Positions 24,361-32,034 are shown, counted from the first letter of the stretch. The stretch: 32,279 nucleotides of DNA from an uncultured Acetatifactor sp. (GCA_910586775.1 CAJUJN010000048.1:1-32279); one strand, 5' to 3'. Translations and numbers: made by a program. Notes: generated by a model not told the origin, from the letters alone.

Positions 24361-26137
24361 ACGCATCCGCCTCAAGAGAGTTTTTATAGTATTTGCTCTG
24401 CTCCCGGAACATATGGGCATACTGTCCGCCCTTCGCCAACAGTTCCCTATGAGAGCCTTCCTCCAGAATCCGCCCGTCCCCCACCAGTAAAATCCTGTCG
24501 CAGAATCCGGTGCTTGCCAGTCTGTGAGAGATGAAAAAGGAAGTCTTCTCCCGGGTGAATTCATTGTATTTTCCGTACAGTTCACTCTCTGCCAGAGGGT
24601 CCAGTGCCGCGGTAGGTTCATCCAGCACCAGTATGGGAGCCTCTTTATACAGGGCACGCGCCAGCAGAAGCTTTTGCTCCTCACCTCCGGACAGGTTCTC
24701 CGCGCCGTCCTGAATACCCTTTACCAACGGTTGGTTCAAATCCGGAAAACGTTGGCTTAATCCGGCCTTTTCCAGGCAGCGCCGCACTCTTTTCACATCC
24801 GCCTTTCCATTCACGGCCACATTTTCCAGCACGCTGAAGGGCAGTACCAGTTTATCCTGAAATACCGTGGAAAACAGGCTGTACAGTTCCTCGTCTTTCC
24901 GTTCGGAGTTTGGAATTCCGTCTATTAAGATTCGTCCTTCCGTAGGCTGATACAGTCCGCACAAAAGCTTTACAATGGTAGTCTTCCCGGCCCCGTTTGC
25001 ACCCACCAGCGCCATTTTTTCACCGGGGCGGACGCGGAAGCTGATGTCCTTTAACACAGGCTCCTCCGTACCCGGATAGGAAAATGTCACATGCTCAAAC
25101 CGTATTTCCGGAGCCGGATGGCCGGATGTCATCTCAACAGGGGCTGCCTTTTTCTCCGGAAGCCACGCGAAAGCTTCCTGTACCATCTGCACATCATGGC
25201 TGCATTGCTTCACGGTGCTGTAGGTACTCACAAATCGGTTCATAAACTGCGCGAACTGAATCGCCGCTCCTGAATAAAAGGTAAATTCCGCCACACTGAT
25301 TTTTCCCTGTATGATTTCTCCCGCAATCCATCCCAGTGCAATCCCGTTTTGCAGCACCAGCATCAATGTGGACACTCCGTCGGTTCCCAGACAGCGAAAC
25401 AGTGTCTTTTTTGCCCATACAAGCCTGTTCTTTATGGCTTCTGCCATCCGTCCCAGGAAAAATCCGTCTGCGCGGTACAGCCGGATTTCCTTTCCTGCCG
25501 TCGTGCCTGTGATGTGATTATAAATATAATCTATCTGTTTATCGTAATGCACCCAGTTTTCTCTCTGATTGAATGTGCGCAGGTTCACTCTGTTGGCAAC
25601 CAGTCCGGGAATCAGCGAAGTAAATACCAGGATTACCAGAACCATGGGATGCAGAATCCCTAAAATGGCCGCAAAGGTGCATATCCCCGCCATATTGATG
25701 ACAAAATCCCGCAGAGTATACACCATTCCGGCAATTCCCGAGCTTCTCCCATCGGAAAATATGGCGTTTCCGGCTTCCTCGATTTTAATCTGCCAGGCAG
25801 GGTCCTCCACCAGATGATACTTGCAGCTCATCATGACCTCATCCAGTATCAACATCATTTCCATTCTTCCGTGGCCGGCTTTCTCGCCGTATTTCATACT
25901 GCTGAGTGTGGAAAATACGTTGAGCAGGGCAATTCCGGCTGCCAATGCGCCGACATACAGCGCCAACCGGGTAAATTCCCAGTTTTCCGTCACAGCCTGC
26001 ACCACCACCCTGGGCAGATAGACACTCAGCAGGGGTATCAGCAGCATCGCTGCCACACTCATCAGCAGGTAGACGAAAATGGAACGCGTGCTGCGAAAGT
26101 AATGCCTGCAGATAAAGCGGATATTACGTAATAACAT
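24359..26137 (-). CDS. ABC exporter half-transporter, ATP-binding/permease (first of pair)
   Basis: This is a 592-residue half-transporter with N-terminal membrane domain (about 15-310) and C-terminal ATPase. Walker A is LVGANGAGKTTIVKLLCGLY, the signature LSGGEEQKLLLARAL and Walker B ILVLDEPTAALD. The start at 26137 is preferred because GAGGGAG lies seven bases upstream; an ATG two codons earlier abuts that site. The stop codon TAG coincides with the beginning of the repeat element that separates it from the partner gene. A terminator lies between it and the sensor kinase gene, so it may have its own promoter or depend on read-through. Confidence 0.9.
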   Translation of the reverse strand: MLLRNIRFICRHYFRSTRSIFVYLLMSVAAMLLIPLLSVYLPRVVVQAVTENWEFTRLALYVGALAAGIALLNVFSTLSSMKYGEKAGHGRMEMMLILDEVMMSCKYHLVEDPAWQIKIEEAGNAIFSDGRSSGIAGMVYTLRDFVINMAGICTFAAILGILHPMVLVILVFTSLIPGLVANRVNLRTFNQRENWVHYDKQIDYIYNHITGTTAGKEIRLYRADGFFLGRMAEAIKNRLVWAKKTLFRCLGTDGVSTLMLVLQNGIALGWIAGEIIQGKISVAEFTFYSGAAIQFAQFMNRFVSTYSTVKQCSHDVQMVQEAFAWLPEKKAAPVEMTSGHPAPEIRFEHVTFSYPGTEEPVLKDISFRVRPGEKMALVGANGAGKTTIVKLLCGLYQPTEGRILIDGIPNSERKDEELYSLFSTVFQDKLVLPFSVLENVAVNGKADVKRVRRCLEKAGLSQRFPDLNQPLVKGIQDGAENLSGGEEQKLLLARALYKEAPILVLDEPTAALDPLAESELYGKYNEFTREKTSFFISHRLASTGFCDRILLVGDGRILEEGSHRELLAKGGQYAHMFREQSKYYKNSLEADA

Positions 26138-26278
26138 GATCATTCTCCCTCTTCTGTTTCATATCAGGGCAATTCATCTCTTTTCCCGGTTTCATGTCCT
26201 GCATCCCGGGCCATGCCCCGTTTCCATATGTGGATGCATGTCAGCCGGTACAATAAGGATGCCCTGTATTTTCATTTT

Positions 26279-26317
26279 AAAAAAGGAGAAGCGTATTTGC
26301 AACCGCTTCTCCTTTTT
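26279..26317 (-). terminator. Strong terminator between sensor kinase and ABC genes
   Basis: A near-perfect hairpin, AAAAAGGAGAAGCG (to 26293) with CGCTTCTCCTTTTT (26304-26317), has a T-tract on both strands (TTTTTTAAAATG on minus). It begins 17 bases past the kinase stop codon. It should separate kinase expression from ABC expression, at least partly. Confidence 0.85.
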
Positions 26318-26333
26318 CCGTATGTTTTTCTCT

Positions 26334-27749
26334 TTATTCCGTATTTTCGTCCTGACCCTTTTTGATAAAATCCGTGTTCTCCCTGTCCGGCATCCCATCC
26401 GGCCCGCTTCGCTGCACCAGGATCAGTTTCTGCCGCACCTGGCCGTCTTCCTCCCATATCCGGCAGATCCCCTGGTATTTGTCCACAATCTGCCTTACGC
26501 TGACCATGCCGATACCATGAACCTTCCGCCCCATGCCGCCCTGAACGCCTTCCCGCTGCCGTTCCGCCTGTTGCGGCCCTGCCTGCAGAACTTCTCTCTG
26601 CCGCTGTTCCACATGCTGAGATTCTCCCTGCCGCTGTTCCGCACGCTGCACTCCACCCGGCTCACAGCGCCCTGAATTGACCATTTCAATCTCCCATAGT
26701 TCTCCCCGGGAAAGAAGCATTACCCCGATGCTACGGGGCTTCGGCGCTGCCTCGCAGGCACGAATGGCGTTGTCCAGCAGGTTCAGCAGCAACGCCGTCA
26801 TATCCATTCTGGCAATTCCCCGGGGACTCCCCACAATCTGGTAGGAAAAAGAAATTTCCGCCTGCCTGCAGGCTTTTCTTTTCGCCATCATAATGTGGGA
26901 AAGCTCCCGTTCACCGCCTGTTATCCGCCCCTGCCGGCTCTCCCTGGCCTGTTTTAAGTCTTCTATATAGCTTCTCGCTTCCTCTCCGCTGCCTTCCTCG
27001 TACAAAGCAGCCACAATATCCAGATGATGCCGAAAATCATGTTCGAAAATCGCAAGTTCCCGGTATTCCCGCATGGCTTCCTCCTGCCACTTCACTTCTA
27101 TCCCGGAATTTGCCCCGGCCGCCGGGGATGCTCCCGATAACATCCCCGGCGGCGCTTCCAGCGATTCTCTCCGCCTTTCCAACCGCCCATTGCTGTCCAG
27201 TTCCTGCCGTATACAGAAAATCTGCTGAAAAACCAGAATCCCGCCCACCGCCGCATACAGTGAAACCGCCATCACCTGCATCTGCCAATTCTCCGCATAG
27301 GCAAGACTGCCCAGAAACCCCACAAGCATCCACAAAGCTGCCAATGCCGCCATCCATAAAGCATGCAGCCTGCCCCGTCCCAACAGATGCAGCCCTGCCA
27401 TCACAAACAGCGCAGCAGCAAGCGCCGTCCTCAGCAGGCCTGTCTGCAGCAGGATGTTTCCCGTACAAATCTCTGCCAGACTGCGCGCCATCAGCCAGAC
27501 ACCCCCTGCCAGAAACAACTTTTCCCGCCGCTCCACCGACAGCTTATATCCGAATCCTGCCCCTTCTCCCCACAAAATTTCCGCCAGCATCACCCACAAT
27601 GCAGTCAATAAAGGTACGGCAAACCGTTTTTCCGGAAACAGAAAACTCCCAAGTTCCAATCCCGCAACTCCGGCTCCGGCCCATATTGCCCCTCTCACGC
27701 CTCCGAAAAAGCAGATATAACATCCTGCCGCAACCAATCCCACTAACAT
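26334..27749 (-). CDS. GHKL-type sensor histidine kinase (AgrC-like)
   Basis: This 471-residue membrane sensor has about six hydrophobic segments in residues 1-190, then a dimerisation/phosphoacceptor helix with FEHDFRHHLDIVAALYEEG and a GHKL ATPase domain (NLLDNAIRACE as N-box, GIGMVSVRQIVDKY as G-box). This architecture goes with LytTR regulators in AgrC/ComD-type peptide sensing. Its ATG overlaps the end of the response regulator gene by seven bases, implying translational coupling. An unusual Gln/Arg/Glu-rich insertion from a 30-bp repeat (AEQRQ, then VEQRQ) sits between N- and G-boxes, in the ATP-lid region. Whether it impairs ATP binding is unclear. Confidence 0.9.
   Translation of the reverse strand: MLVGLVAAGCYICFFGGVRGAIWAGAGVAGLELGSFLFPEKRFAVPLLTALWVMLAEILWGEGAGFGYKLSVERREKLFLAGGVWLMARSLAEICTGNILLQTGLLRTALAAALFVMAGLHLLGRGRLHALWMAALAALWMLVGFLGSLAYAENWQMQVMAVSLYAAVGGILVFQQIFCIRQELDSNGRLERRRESLEAPPGMLSGASPAAGANSGIEVKWQEEAMREYRELAIFEHDFRHHLDIVAALYEEGSGEEARSYIEDLKQARESRQGRITGGERELSHIMMAKRKACRQAEISFSYQIVGSPRGIARMDMTALLLNLLDNAIRACEAAPKPRSIGVMLLSRGELWEIEMVNSGRCEPGGVQRAEQRQGESQHVEQRQREVLQAGPQQAERQREGVQGGMGRKVHGIGMVSVRQIVDKYQGICRIWEEDGQVRQKLILVQRSGPDGMPDRENTDFIKKGQDENTE
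26598..26652. repeat. 30-bp-spaced repeat inside the sensor kinase gene
   Basis: CTGCCGCTGTTCC occurs at 26598-26610 and 26628-26640, 30 bases apart, within a wider imperfect repeat (about 26540-26652) that encodes Glu-Gln-Arg-Gln-rich sequence. Confidence 0.7.
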
Positions 27750-28432
27750 TTCATCAAATACTCCATATAAGCCCTGCGCACACTTTCCCGGCGCTCCCTT
27801 GCCACCGCCAGCTGCTCTCCGTTGGCCAGGATGACCGCATCCTTTTCCATCCGGACAAGGTACAGCGCGTTAACCATACAGTTACTGTAAATCCGGATAA
27901 ACCCCTCCCCGGACAGTTCTTTCTCAAACTGCTTCATGGAACCCGTCTCTGAAAAGCAGCTGCCGTCCTTTAACGTAAACTGTACTTCATGATCATAAAT
28001 ATATTTCAGATATATTACCTGATTCAGCTCCACAATCCTGTCCTGTTTCTTTTTCTTCGTCACAAAGACCGGATTCCGCTTCTCCTTCTCCAGAATCCGC
28101 CCCAGGGCTTTCGGCAATTCCGCGGCAAGCATCTGCTTCGGGACGAAAGCCGCGGGCTTAAACTGAAAAGCATCCAGCACCAGCTCCATATGTTCGGTAA
28201 TGAACACGATCTCACATGCGGGACACTGTTTTTTCAGCACAAGCGCCAGCTCGTATCCGCCTGTCCCGGGCATCTCGATATCCAGCAGCACCAGATCATA
28301 AGCCTGCCGCCAGAAAGCCGCCTGCAGCGACTCACCCGTATCGAACACGTCCGCCTTAAGCCCCAGCTTTTTCAACACCGCCAATACCGCCGCCTGATCC
28401 CGCAGGGAATCATCACACAATCCAATCCGCAT
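27743..28432 (-). CDS. LytTR family response regulator
   Basis: This 229-residue regulator has an N-terminal receiver domain (acidic residues CDDS at 6-9, phosphoacceptor Asp51 in LLDIEMPG, then IVFITEH) and a C-terminal LytTR DNA-binding domain (about 120-225; IVELNQVIYLKYIYDHEVQF, FIRIYSNCMVNALYLV). It is the first gene of the regulator-kinase pair. AGGAGAG precedes the ATG. AgrA-like regulators usually bind paired direct repeats near -35 regions of target promoters; likely targets are the neighbouring ABC genes, but that is inference. Confidence 0.93.
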   Translation of the reverse strand: MRIGLCDDSLRDQAAVLAVLKKLGLKADVFDTGESLQAAFWRQAYDLVLLDIEMPGTGGYELALVLKKQCPACEIVFITEHMELVLDAFQFKPAAFVPKQMLAAELPKALGRILEKEKRNPVFVTKKKKQDRIVELNQVIYLKYIYDHEVQFTLKDGSCFSETGSMKQFEKELSGEGFIRIYSNCMVNALYLVRMEKDAVILANGEQLAVARERRESVRRAYMEYLMKC

Positions 28433-28469
28433 AACACTCTCCTGGCGCGCCTCTTTGCACCGCGTTCAA

Positions 28470-28498
28470 CTATAGGAAGCTGCGCTTGCTTCCTATAG
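28470..28498 (-). promoter_or_regulatory. Leader hairpin of the response regulator transcript
   Basis: A perfect 11-bp inverted repeat (CTATAGGAAGC at 28470-28480, GCTTCCTATAG at 28488-28498) lies in the 5' untranslated region between promoter and start codon. There is no T-tract, so it is more likely an RNA stability or protein-binding element than a terminator. Confidence 0.5.
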
Positions 28499-28526
28499 TA
28501 TTCTACCATCATGCCCCGTTTTTTTC

Positions 28527-28555
28527 CATATAAAAATTTTCCATAAAAAAGTCAA
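28527..28555 (-). promoter_or_regulatory. Promoter of the two-component system operon
   Basis: On the minus strand TTGACT (28550-28555) and TATATG (28527-28532) are 17 bases apart. Upstream lie two small palindromes, ACATCGCGATGT (28589-28600) and GGGCA/TGCCC (28604-28616), possible operator sites. Confidence 0.6.
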
Positions 28556-28738
28556 GCCACCGGTAAAAAAAACTGCTATACTGATACCACATCGCGATGT
28601 ACCGGGCAGCATGCCCAGGCCAGACAGGGAGGCCGGCGGCGCATCCTCCGCGCTGCTTCTTCCGCGCCCGGCACGGAAACAAGAAAATTCATTGTAAAAA
28701 GGAAATGTCTTCCGACAATTCCCAAAAGGACGGAACAT

Positions 28739-29411
28739 GAGCTAAGTCACCAACCCCCACTTCAAGTAGGGGTTTGCAAGAGGCCCCCCAAGGGGCCTTT
28801 AATACTTGCGCGCCTGAAAGGCGGGTGTCGCAAGCTCTTTTACTGGCTACCGCTAAAAAGCGGCTCCTTCACTATCTTCTTTTCGTGACTCTTCTGACTG
28901 CTCTGCAATATACTTCTTAATTGCTTCTTCTGTCAGATTGCCTATTGTTGCTACGTAGTACCCTCTTGCCCAGAATGCTTTGTTCCACTTATTCTGCAAT
29001 TCCGGATGCCTGTCATAAATCATCAGGGTACTTTTCCCTTTTAAGTATCCCATGAAGTTCGAGACACTCATCTTCGGCGGTATGCTTATGCACAAGTGTA
29101 CGTGATCTATGCATACCGCTCCTGAAACTATTTCAACCCCTTTATACCCGCACAGTGTCTGAATGATCTCCCGTACATCGGTTCTTACCTGGCCATACAG
29201 CTTCTTTTTTCTGTATTTTGGGATGAAAACAATATGATACTGGCATTTCCATGTAGTATGTGATAAACTTTTCTTGTCCATGTGGACGCCTCCTGTTCTT
29301 TGAGTTTGGCTTGCGACACCTTACTCATTGTATCACAGGAGGCTTTTTTATGATATCCTCTCCGCTTCCGCTTACTCTATTCTCCCCAGCATAGCTGGGG
29401 GATTAGGGTTT
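28739..29411 (-). mobile_element. IS200/IS605-family insertion sequence (tnpA only)
   Basis: The element boundaries are approximate. The end beyond the tnpA stop has the hairpins AACCCC/GGGGTT (28752-28774) and GGCCCC/GGGGCC (28782-28797); the other end has CCCCAGC/GCTGGGG (29384-29400). Subterminal 12-bp inverted repeats GGTGTCGCAAGC (28824-28835) and GCTTGCGACACC (29309-29320) flank the gene. IS200-type elements carry one Y1 transposase, end in hairpins rather than inverted repeats and make no target duplication, as here. No tnpB is present. Confidence 0.85.
28853..29281 (-). CDS. tnpA: IS200/IS605 family transposase TnpA (Y1 HUH)
   Basis: This 142-residue single-strand DNA transposase is complete. 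The HUH metal-binding motif is HVH (residues 60-62) in CIDHVHLCISIPP, and the catalytic tyrosine is Tyr124 in IKKYIAEQ. N-terminal SHTTWKCQYHIVFIPKYRKK and GYLKGKST are typical. AGGAGG lies seven bases upstream of the ATG. The gene looks functional. Confidence 0.95.
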   Translation of the reverse strand: MDKKSLSHTTWKCQYHIVFIPKYRKKKLYGQVRTDVREIIQTLCGYKGVEIVSGAVCIDHVHLCISIPPKMSVSNFMGYLKGKSTLMIYDRHPELQNKWNKAFWARGYYVATIGNLTEEAIKKYIAEQSEESRKEDSEGAAF

Positions 29412-30346
29412 TCATTCACCCCTGGCGCAGGCAATGATCAATTATGTAGAATGTCATCTGGAAAACTTTGATATGACACAAACGTCGGAAACCTTCGGTT
29501 TCTCGGAAAGCTATCTCCGGGAACTTTTTTCGAAGCATGTCAACATGCCCATAATGCAGTACTACAGGAAACGGCGCATTACCGTATCCGCTTTCGAGAT
29601 ACTGCATTCCGGCAAAAAAATCGTGGACATCGCTTTCGAAACCGGCTTTTCCAGTCATGAATCCTATACCAGAGCCTTCCGGAAGGTCTTCGGCATGTCG
29701 CCAAACCGTTACCGGACAGACAGGCCGCCGCTCTACCACCATGGACAATGGCTATTTCCGCTGCAGCGCCTGGTGGGAAAACACGGATACCCAGGCAGTC
29801 ATGTGCATAGGCGGCCTGACAGGTACCCCCTGCGGCGATAAAGAAATCCTGGAAATGGCTGCGGCTGCCATGGAAGCCCGGGAAGAGTGCACCTACGCGA
29901 AAGGACTTCGGGCCTACGATGCCTGGCGCCACATGCTGCTGGACGAAAAATGGTTTAAAAACAACTGCGGCTTCGATACTCTGTTCTCCAGGCTTCTGGT
30001 AGTAAACGATGCCATCGGATGCATCGGGGACGGGCGGAAATGGGCCGCAGCCTACCTGGAAGATCTGGCTGCCAAATACGGAAAAGCAGAAAACGCCCAC
30101 ACCCGGGATGTGGTACAGGCATGCCTTGCCGCTGCGGCACACTTCCGGGCAGTCAGCAGTATTGCCGGGGAGATGATGTCCCTGATCGGAGATTGGAGCG
30201 ACACCGGGGAAATGCTGCAGAACCTTGCCAGCCGTCCTGTCAGGGAGCGGCTGGGCGAAAAAATTGATTCCGCCAGACAGGAGGATACCGGAGCGTATGA
30301 ACAGATAAAGCGGATTCTCCAAAAACCTATTCCCTTTCTGAAATAA
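29407..30346 (+). pseudogene. AraC-type regulator broken by IS200 insertion and internal deletion
   Basis: From 29407 to about 29740 one frame encodes PLAQAMINYVECHLENFDM and a full AraC double helix-turn-helix (FGFSESYLRELFSKHV, IAFETGFSSHESYTRAFRKV, FGMSPNRYR). From about 29730 to 30346 another frame encodes a tail, GYFRCSAWWENTDTQAVMCI and then about 180 residues of helical sequence ending ILQKPIPFLK. In relatives as I recall them, these parts belong to one protein with a further domain between them, so a frame-changing deletion near 29735 is inferred. A ribosome-binding site and ATG (AAGGACGGAACATG, ATG at 28736) sit just before the IS element, which suggests that it inserted next to the original start codon. 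The remaining ORFs may still be translated as fragments. Confidence 0.65.
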
Positions 30347-30352
30347 ATACGG

Positions 30353-30358
30353 TATAAT
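30353..30358 (+). promoter_or_regulatory. Probable -10 element of guaA
   Basis: TATAAT at 30353-30358 follows the upstream stop codon closely and would start transcription near 30365, just before the nested hairpin. No good -35 is seen 17 bases upstream. Confidence 0.4.
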
Positions 30359-30370
30359 AGAGCCGATAAT

Positions 30371-30435
30371 GTACCGGGGGATAATCGGGAAATAACTGCA
30401 TTTCCACTGCCACTTCCCGGCTGCCCCTATGGTAC
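30371..30435 (+). promoter_or_regulatory. Nested stem structure in the guaA leader, candidate cis-regulatory RNA
   Basis: Three stems nest: GTACC (30371-30375) with GGTAC (30431-30435), GGGG (30377-30380) with CCCC (30424-30427), and CGGGAA (30386-30391) with TTCCCG (30414-30419), leaving a 22-base apical loop. The structure ends five to ten bases before the guaA ribosome-binding site. It does not match a riboswitch class I can recall. Confidence 0.5.
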
Positions 30436-30457
30436 AAGAAGAAGGAGAATATTGCCC

Positions 30458-31750
30458 ATGAAACAAGACTTAATCGTCATTCTTGACCTGGGAAGCACGC
30501 AGAACACCGTCCTTGCAAGGCAGATCCGCGACCTCGGCGTATACAGCGAAATCCATCCCCATGACATCTCACCGAAAGCTCTGAACGCTCTTCCCAACGT
30601 AAAGGGAATCATCCTGAACGGCGGAGAGAACCGTGTCGTCGACGGACAAGCCGTGGAAGTCAATCCGGCGCTTTACGAACTGGGATACCCTGTCATTTCC
30701 ATCGACTATCCCCAGTCCAAATGCCAGACCCGCCTCTCCGCTCTCCCCGACCAGGACACGCTGAAAAAGTTCCTGTTTGAGGACTGTGCTGCGGAAGCCA
30801 ACTGGACTATGAAGAATTTCATCGAAGACCAGGCAGAGCTGATCCGCCGGCAGGTAGGGGACAGGAAGGTATTGCTGGCGCTGTCCGGCGGCGTGGATTC
30901 CTCTGTGGTTGCCGCCCTGCTGATCAAAGCCATCGGGCAGCAGCTGGTATGCGTGCATGTCAATCATGGTCTGATGCGCAAGAACGAATCCGAAAGCGTT
31001 GTCAATGTATTCCGCAACGAACTGCATGCCAACCTGATCTATGTGGATGCATCCGAACGTTTCCTGGGCAAACTGGCAGGCGTAGCCGATCCCGAACAGA
31101 AGAGGAAAATCATAGGCGGTGAATTCATCCGCGTCTTTGAAGAGGAAGCCAGAAAACTGAAGGGAATAGATTTTCTGGGACAGGGCACCATCTATCCCGA
31201 CATCATTGAGAGCGGTACCAAGACGGCAAAGATGGTAAAATCCCATCACAACGTAGGCGGCCTTCCCGAGGATCTGAAATTCCAGCTTGTGGAGCCCCTG
31301 AAGCAGCTTTTCAAGGACGAAGTGCGCGCCTGCGGCGTGGAATTGGGCCTGCCCCACGACATGGTATACCGCCAGCCTTTCCCCGGCCCCGGATTGGGCG
31401 TAAGGTGTCTGGGCGCCATCACCAGAGACAGGCTGGAAGCAGTCCGGGAATCCGATGCCATTCTGCGGGAAGAATTTGCCAGAGCCGGACTGGACAAGAA
31501 GGTATGGCAGTATTTTACTGTAGTGCCGGACTTCAAATCTGTGGGCATGAAAAATAATGCCAGGGTGTTTGAGTACATGGTAATTATCCGCGCAATTAAT
31601 ACGATTGACGCGATGACCGCCTCTGTGGAAAAGGTAGATTGGGAGGTTCTGGACCGGATAACCAACCGGATTCTGGCTGAGGTGGGAAATGTGAACAGAG
31701 TGTGCTTTGACATGAGTCCAAAGCCGCCGGCGACGATTGAGTTCGAGTAA
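30458..31750 (+). CDS. guaA: GMP synthase with degenerate glutaminase domain
   Basis: GMP synthase converts XMP to GMP with ATP and ammonia, normally drawn from glutamine by an N-terminal class I amidotransferase domain. The synthetase part is complete: P-loop ALSGGVDSSVVAALL (141-155), GQGTIYPDIIESG (241-253), PFPGPGLGVRCLGAITRDRL (307-326) and the C-terminal dimerisation domain to PPATIEFE. The N-terminal region is only about 125 residues instead of about 200. It keeps the opening fold (IVILDLGSTQNTVLARQIR, IILNGG), but where the catalytic Cys motif GICYGMQ should stand it reads ISIDYPQSK, and no His-x-Glu segment follows. Total length is 430 against 510-525. The enzyme is probably ammonia-dependent or has a partner glutaminase elsewhere. 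The ATG at 30458 has AAGGAG about ten bases upstream. Confidence 0.9.
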   Translation: MKQDLIVILDLGSTQNTVLARQIRDLGVYSEIHPHDISPKALNALPNVKGIILNGGENRVVDGQAVEVNPALYELGYPVISIDYPQSKCQTRLSALPDQDTLKKFLFEDCAAEANWTMKNFIEDQAELIRRQVGDRKVLLALSGGVDSSVVAALLIKAIGQQLVCVHVNHGLMRKNESESVVNVFRNELHANLIYVDASERFLGKLAGVADPEQKRKIIGGEFIRVFEEEARKLKGIDFLGQGTIYPDIIESGTKTAKMVKSHHNVGGLPEDLKFQLVEPLKQLFKDEVRACGVELGLPHDMVYRQPFPGPGLGVRCLGAITRDRLEAVRESDAILREEFARAGLDKKVWQYFTVVPDFKSVGMKNNARVFEYMVIIRAINTIDAMTASVEKVDWEVLDRITNRILAEVGNVNRVCFDMSPKPPATIEFE

Positions 31751-31758
31751 CGGATAAA

Positions 31759-31795
31759 ATCCCGGAAATGCTGATAAAATGGGCGTTTCCGGGAT
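31759..31795 (+). terminator. Rho-independent terminator of guaA
   Basis: A perfect 10-bp stem, ATCCCGGAAA (31759-31768) with TTTCCGGGAT (31786-31795), is followed by TGCTTTATG, eight bases past the stop codon. Confidence 0.75.
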
Positions 31796-31838
31796 TGCTT
31801 TATGCCTGTTGGCTCTAAAATGGCTCTAATTATTCATG

Positions 31839-31873
31839 ACAATAGAAAGTTTGCGAAGCGGACTTTCTATTGT
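31839..31873. repeat. Perfect 12-bp inverted repeat downstream of guaA
   Basis: ACAATAGAAAGT (31839-31850) pairs with ACTTTCTATTGT (31862-31873) around an 11-base loop. No T-tract follows. No gene is visible in 31803-32037 apart from this and the inverted-repeat element. Confidence 0.7.
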
Positions 31874-31934
31874 ATGATGAATACTGGATTTGGGGTGGGT
31901 ATCGTGATACCTGCAAACAAATTTAAAGAACTAA

Positions 31935-32034
31935 GGAAATGCCTCCAAATAACCTACACAAGTCTGTTGCAGAATCTACAGATTTTATCATGTTTACTCT
32001 AAACAAAATGCGTAGGTTATTTTCCGGCAGCTCC
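31935..32034. mobile_element. MITE-like 100-bp inverted-repeat element, copy 2
   Basis: The ends read GGAAATGCCTCCAAATAACC and, on the other strand, GGAGCTGCCGGAAAATAACC. The inner arms AATAACCTAC (31948-31957) and GTAGGTTATT (32012-32021) pair perfectly. TAA flanks both sides (31932-31934 and 32035-32037). Ends, length and flanks match the element at 13717-13815, but the inner arms differ in sequence while remaining self-complementary. Confidence 0.65.

Noticed and set aside
28493..28738. 81-codon minus-strand ORF as a possible peptide precursor for the exporter
   Set aside because: It overlaps the promoter and leader of the response regulator gene and has no ribosome-binding site or leader-peptide motif.
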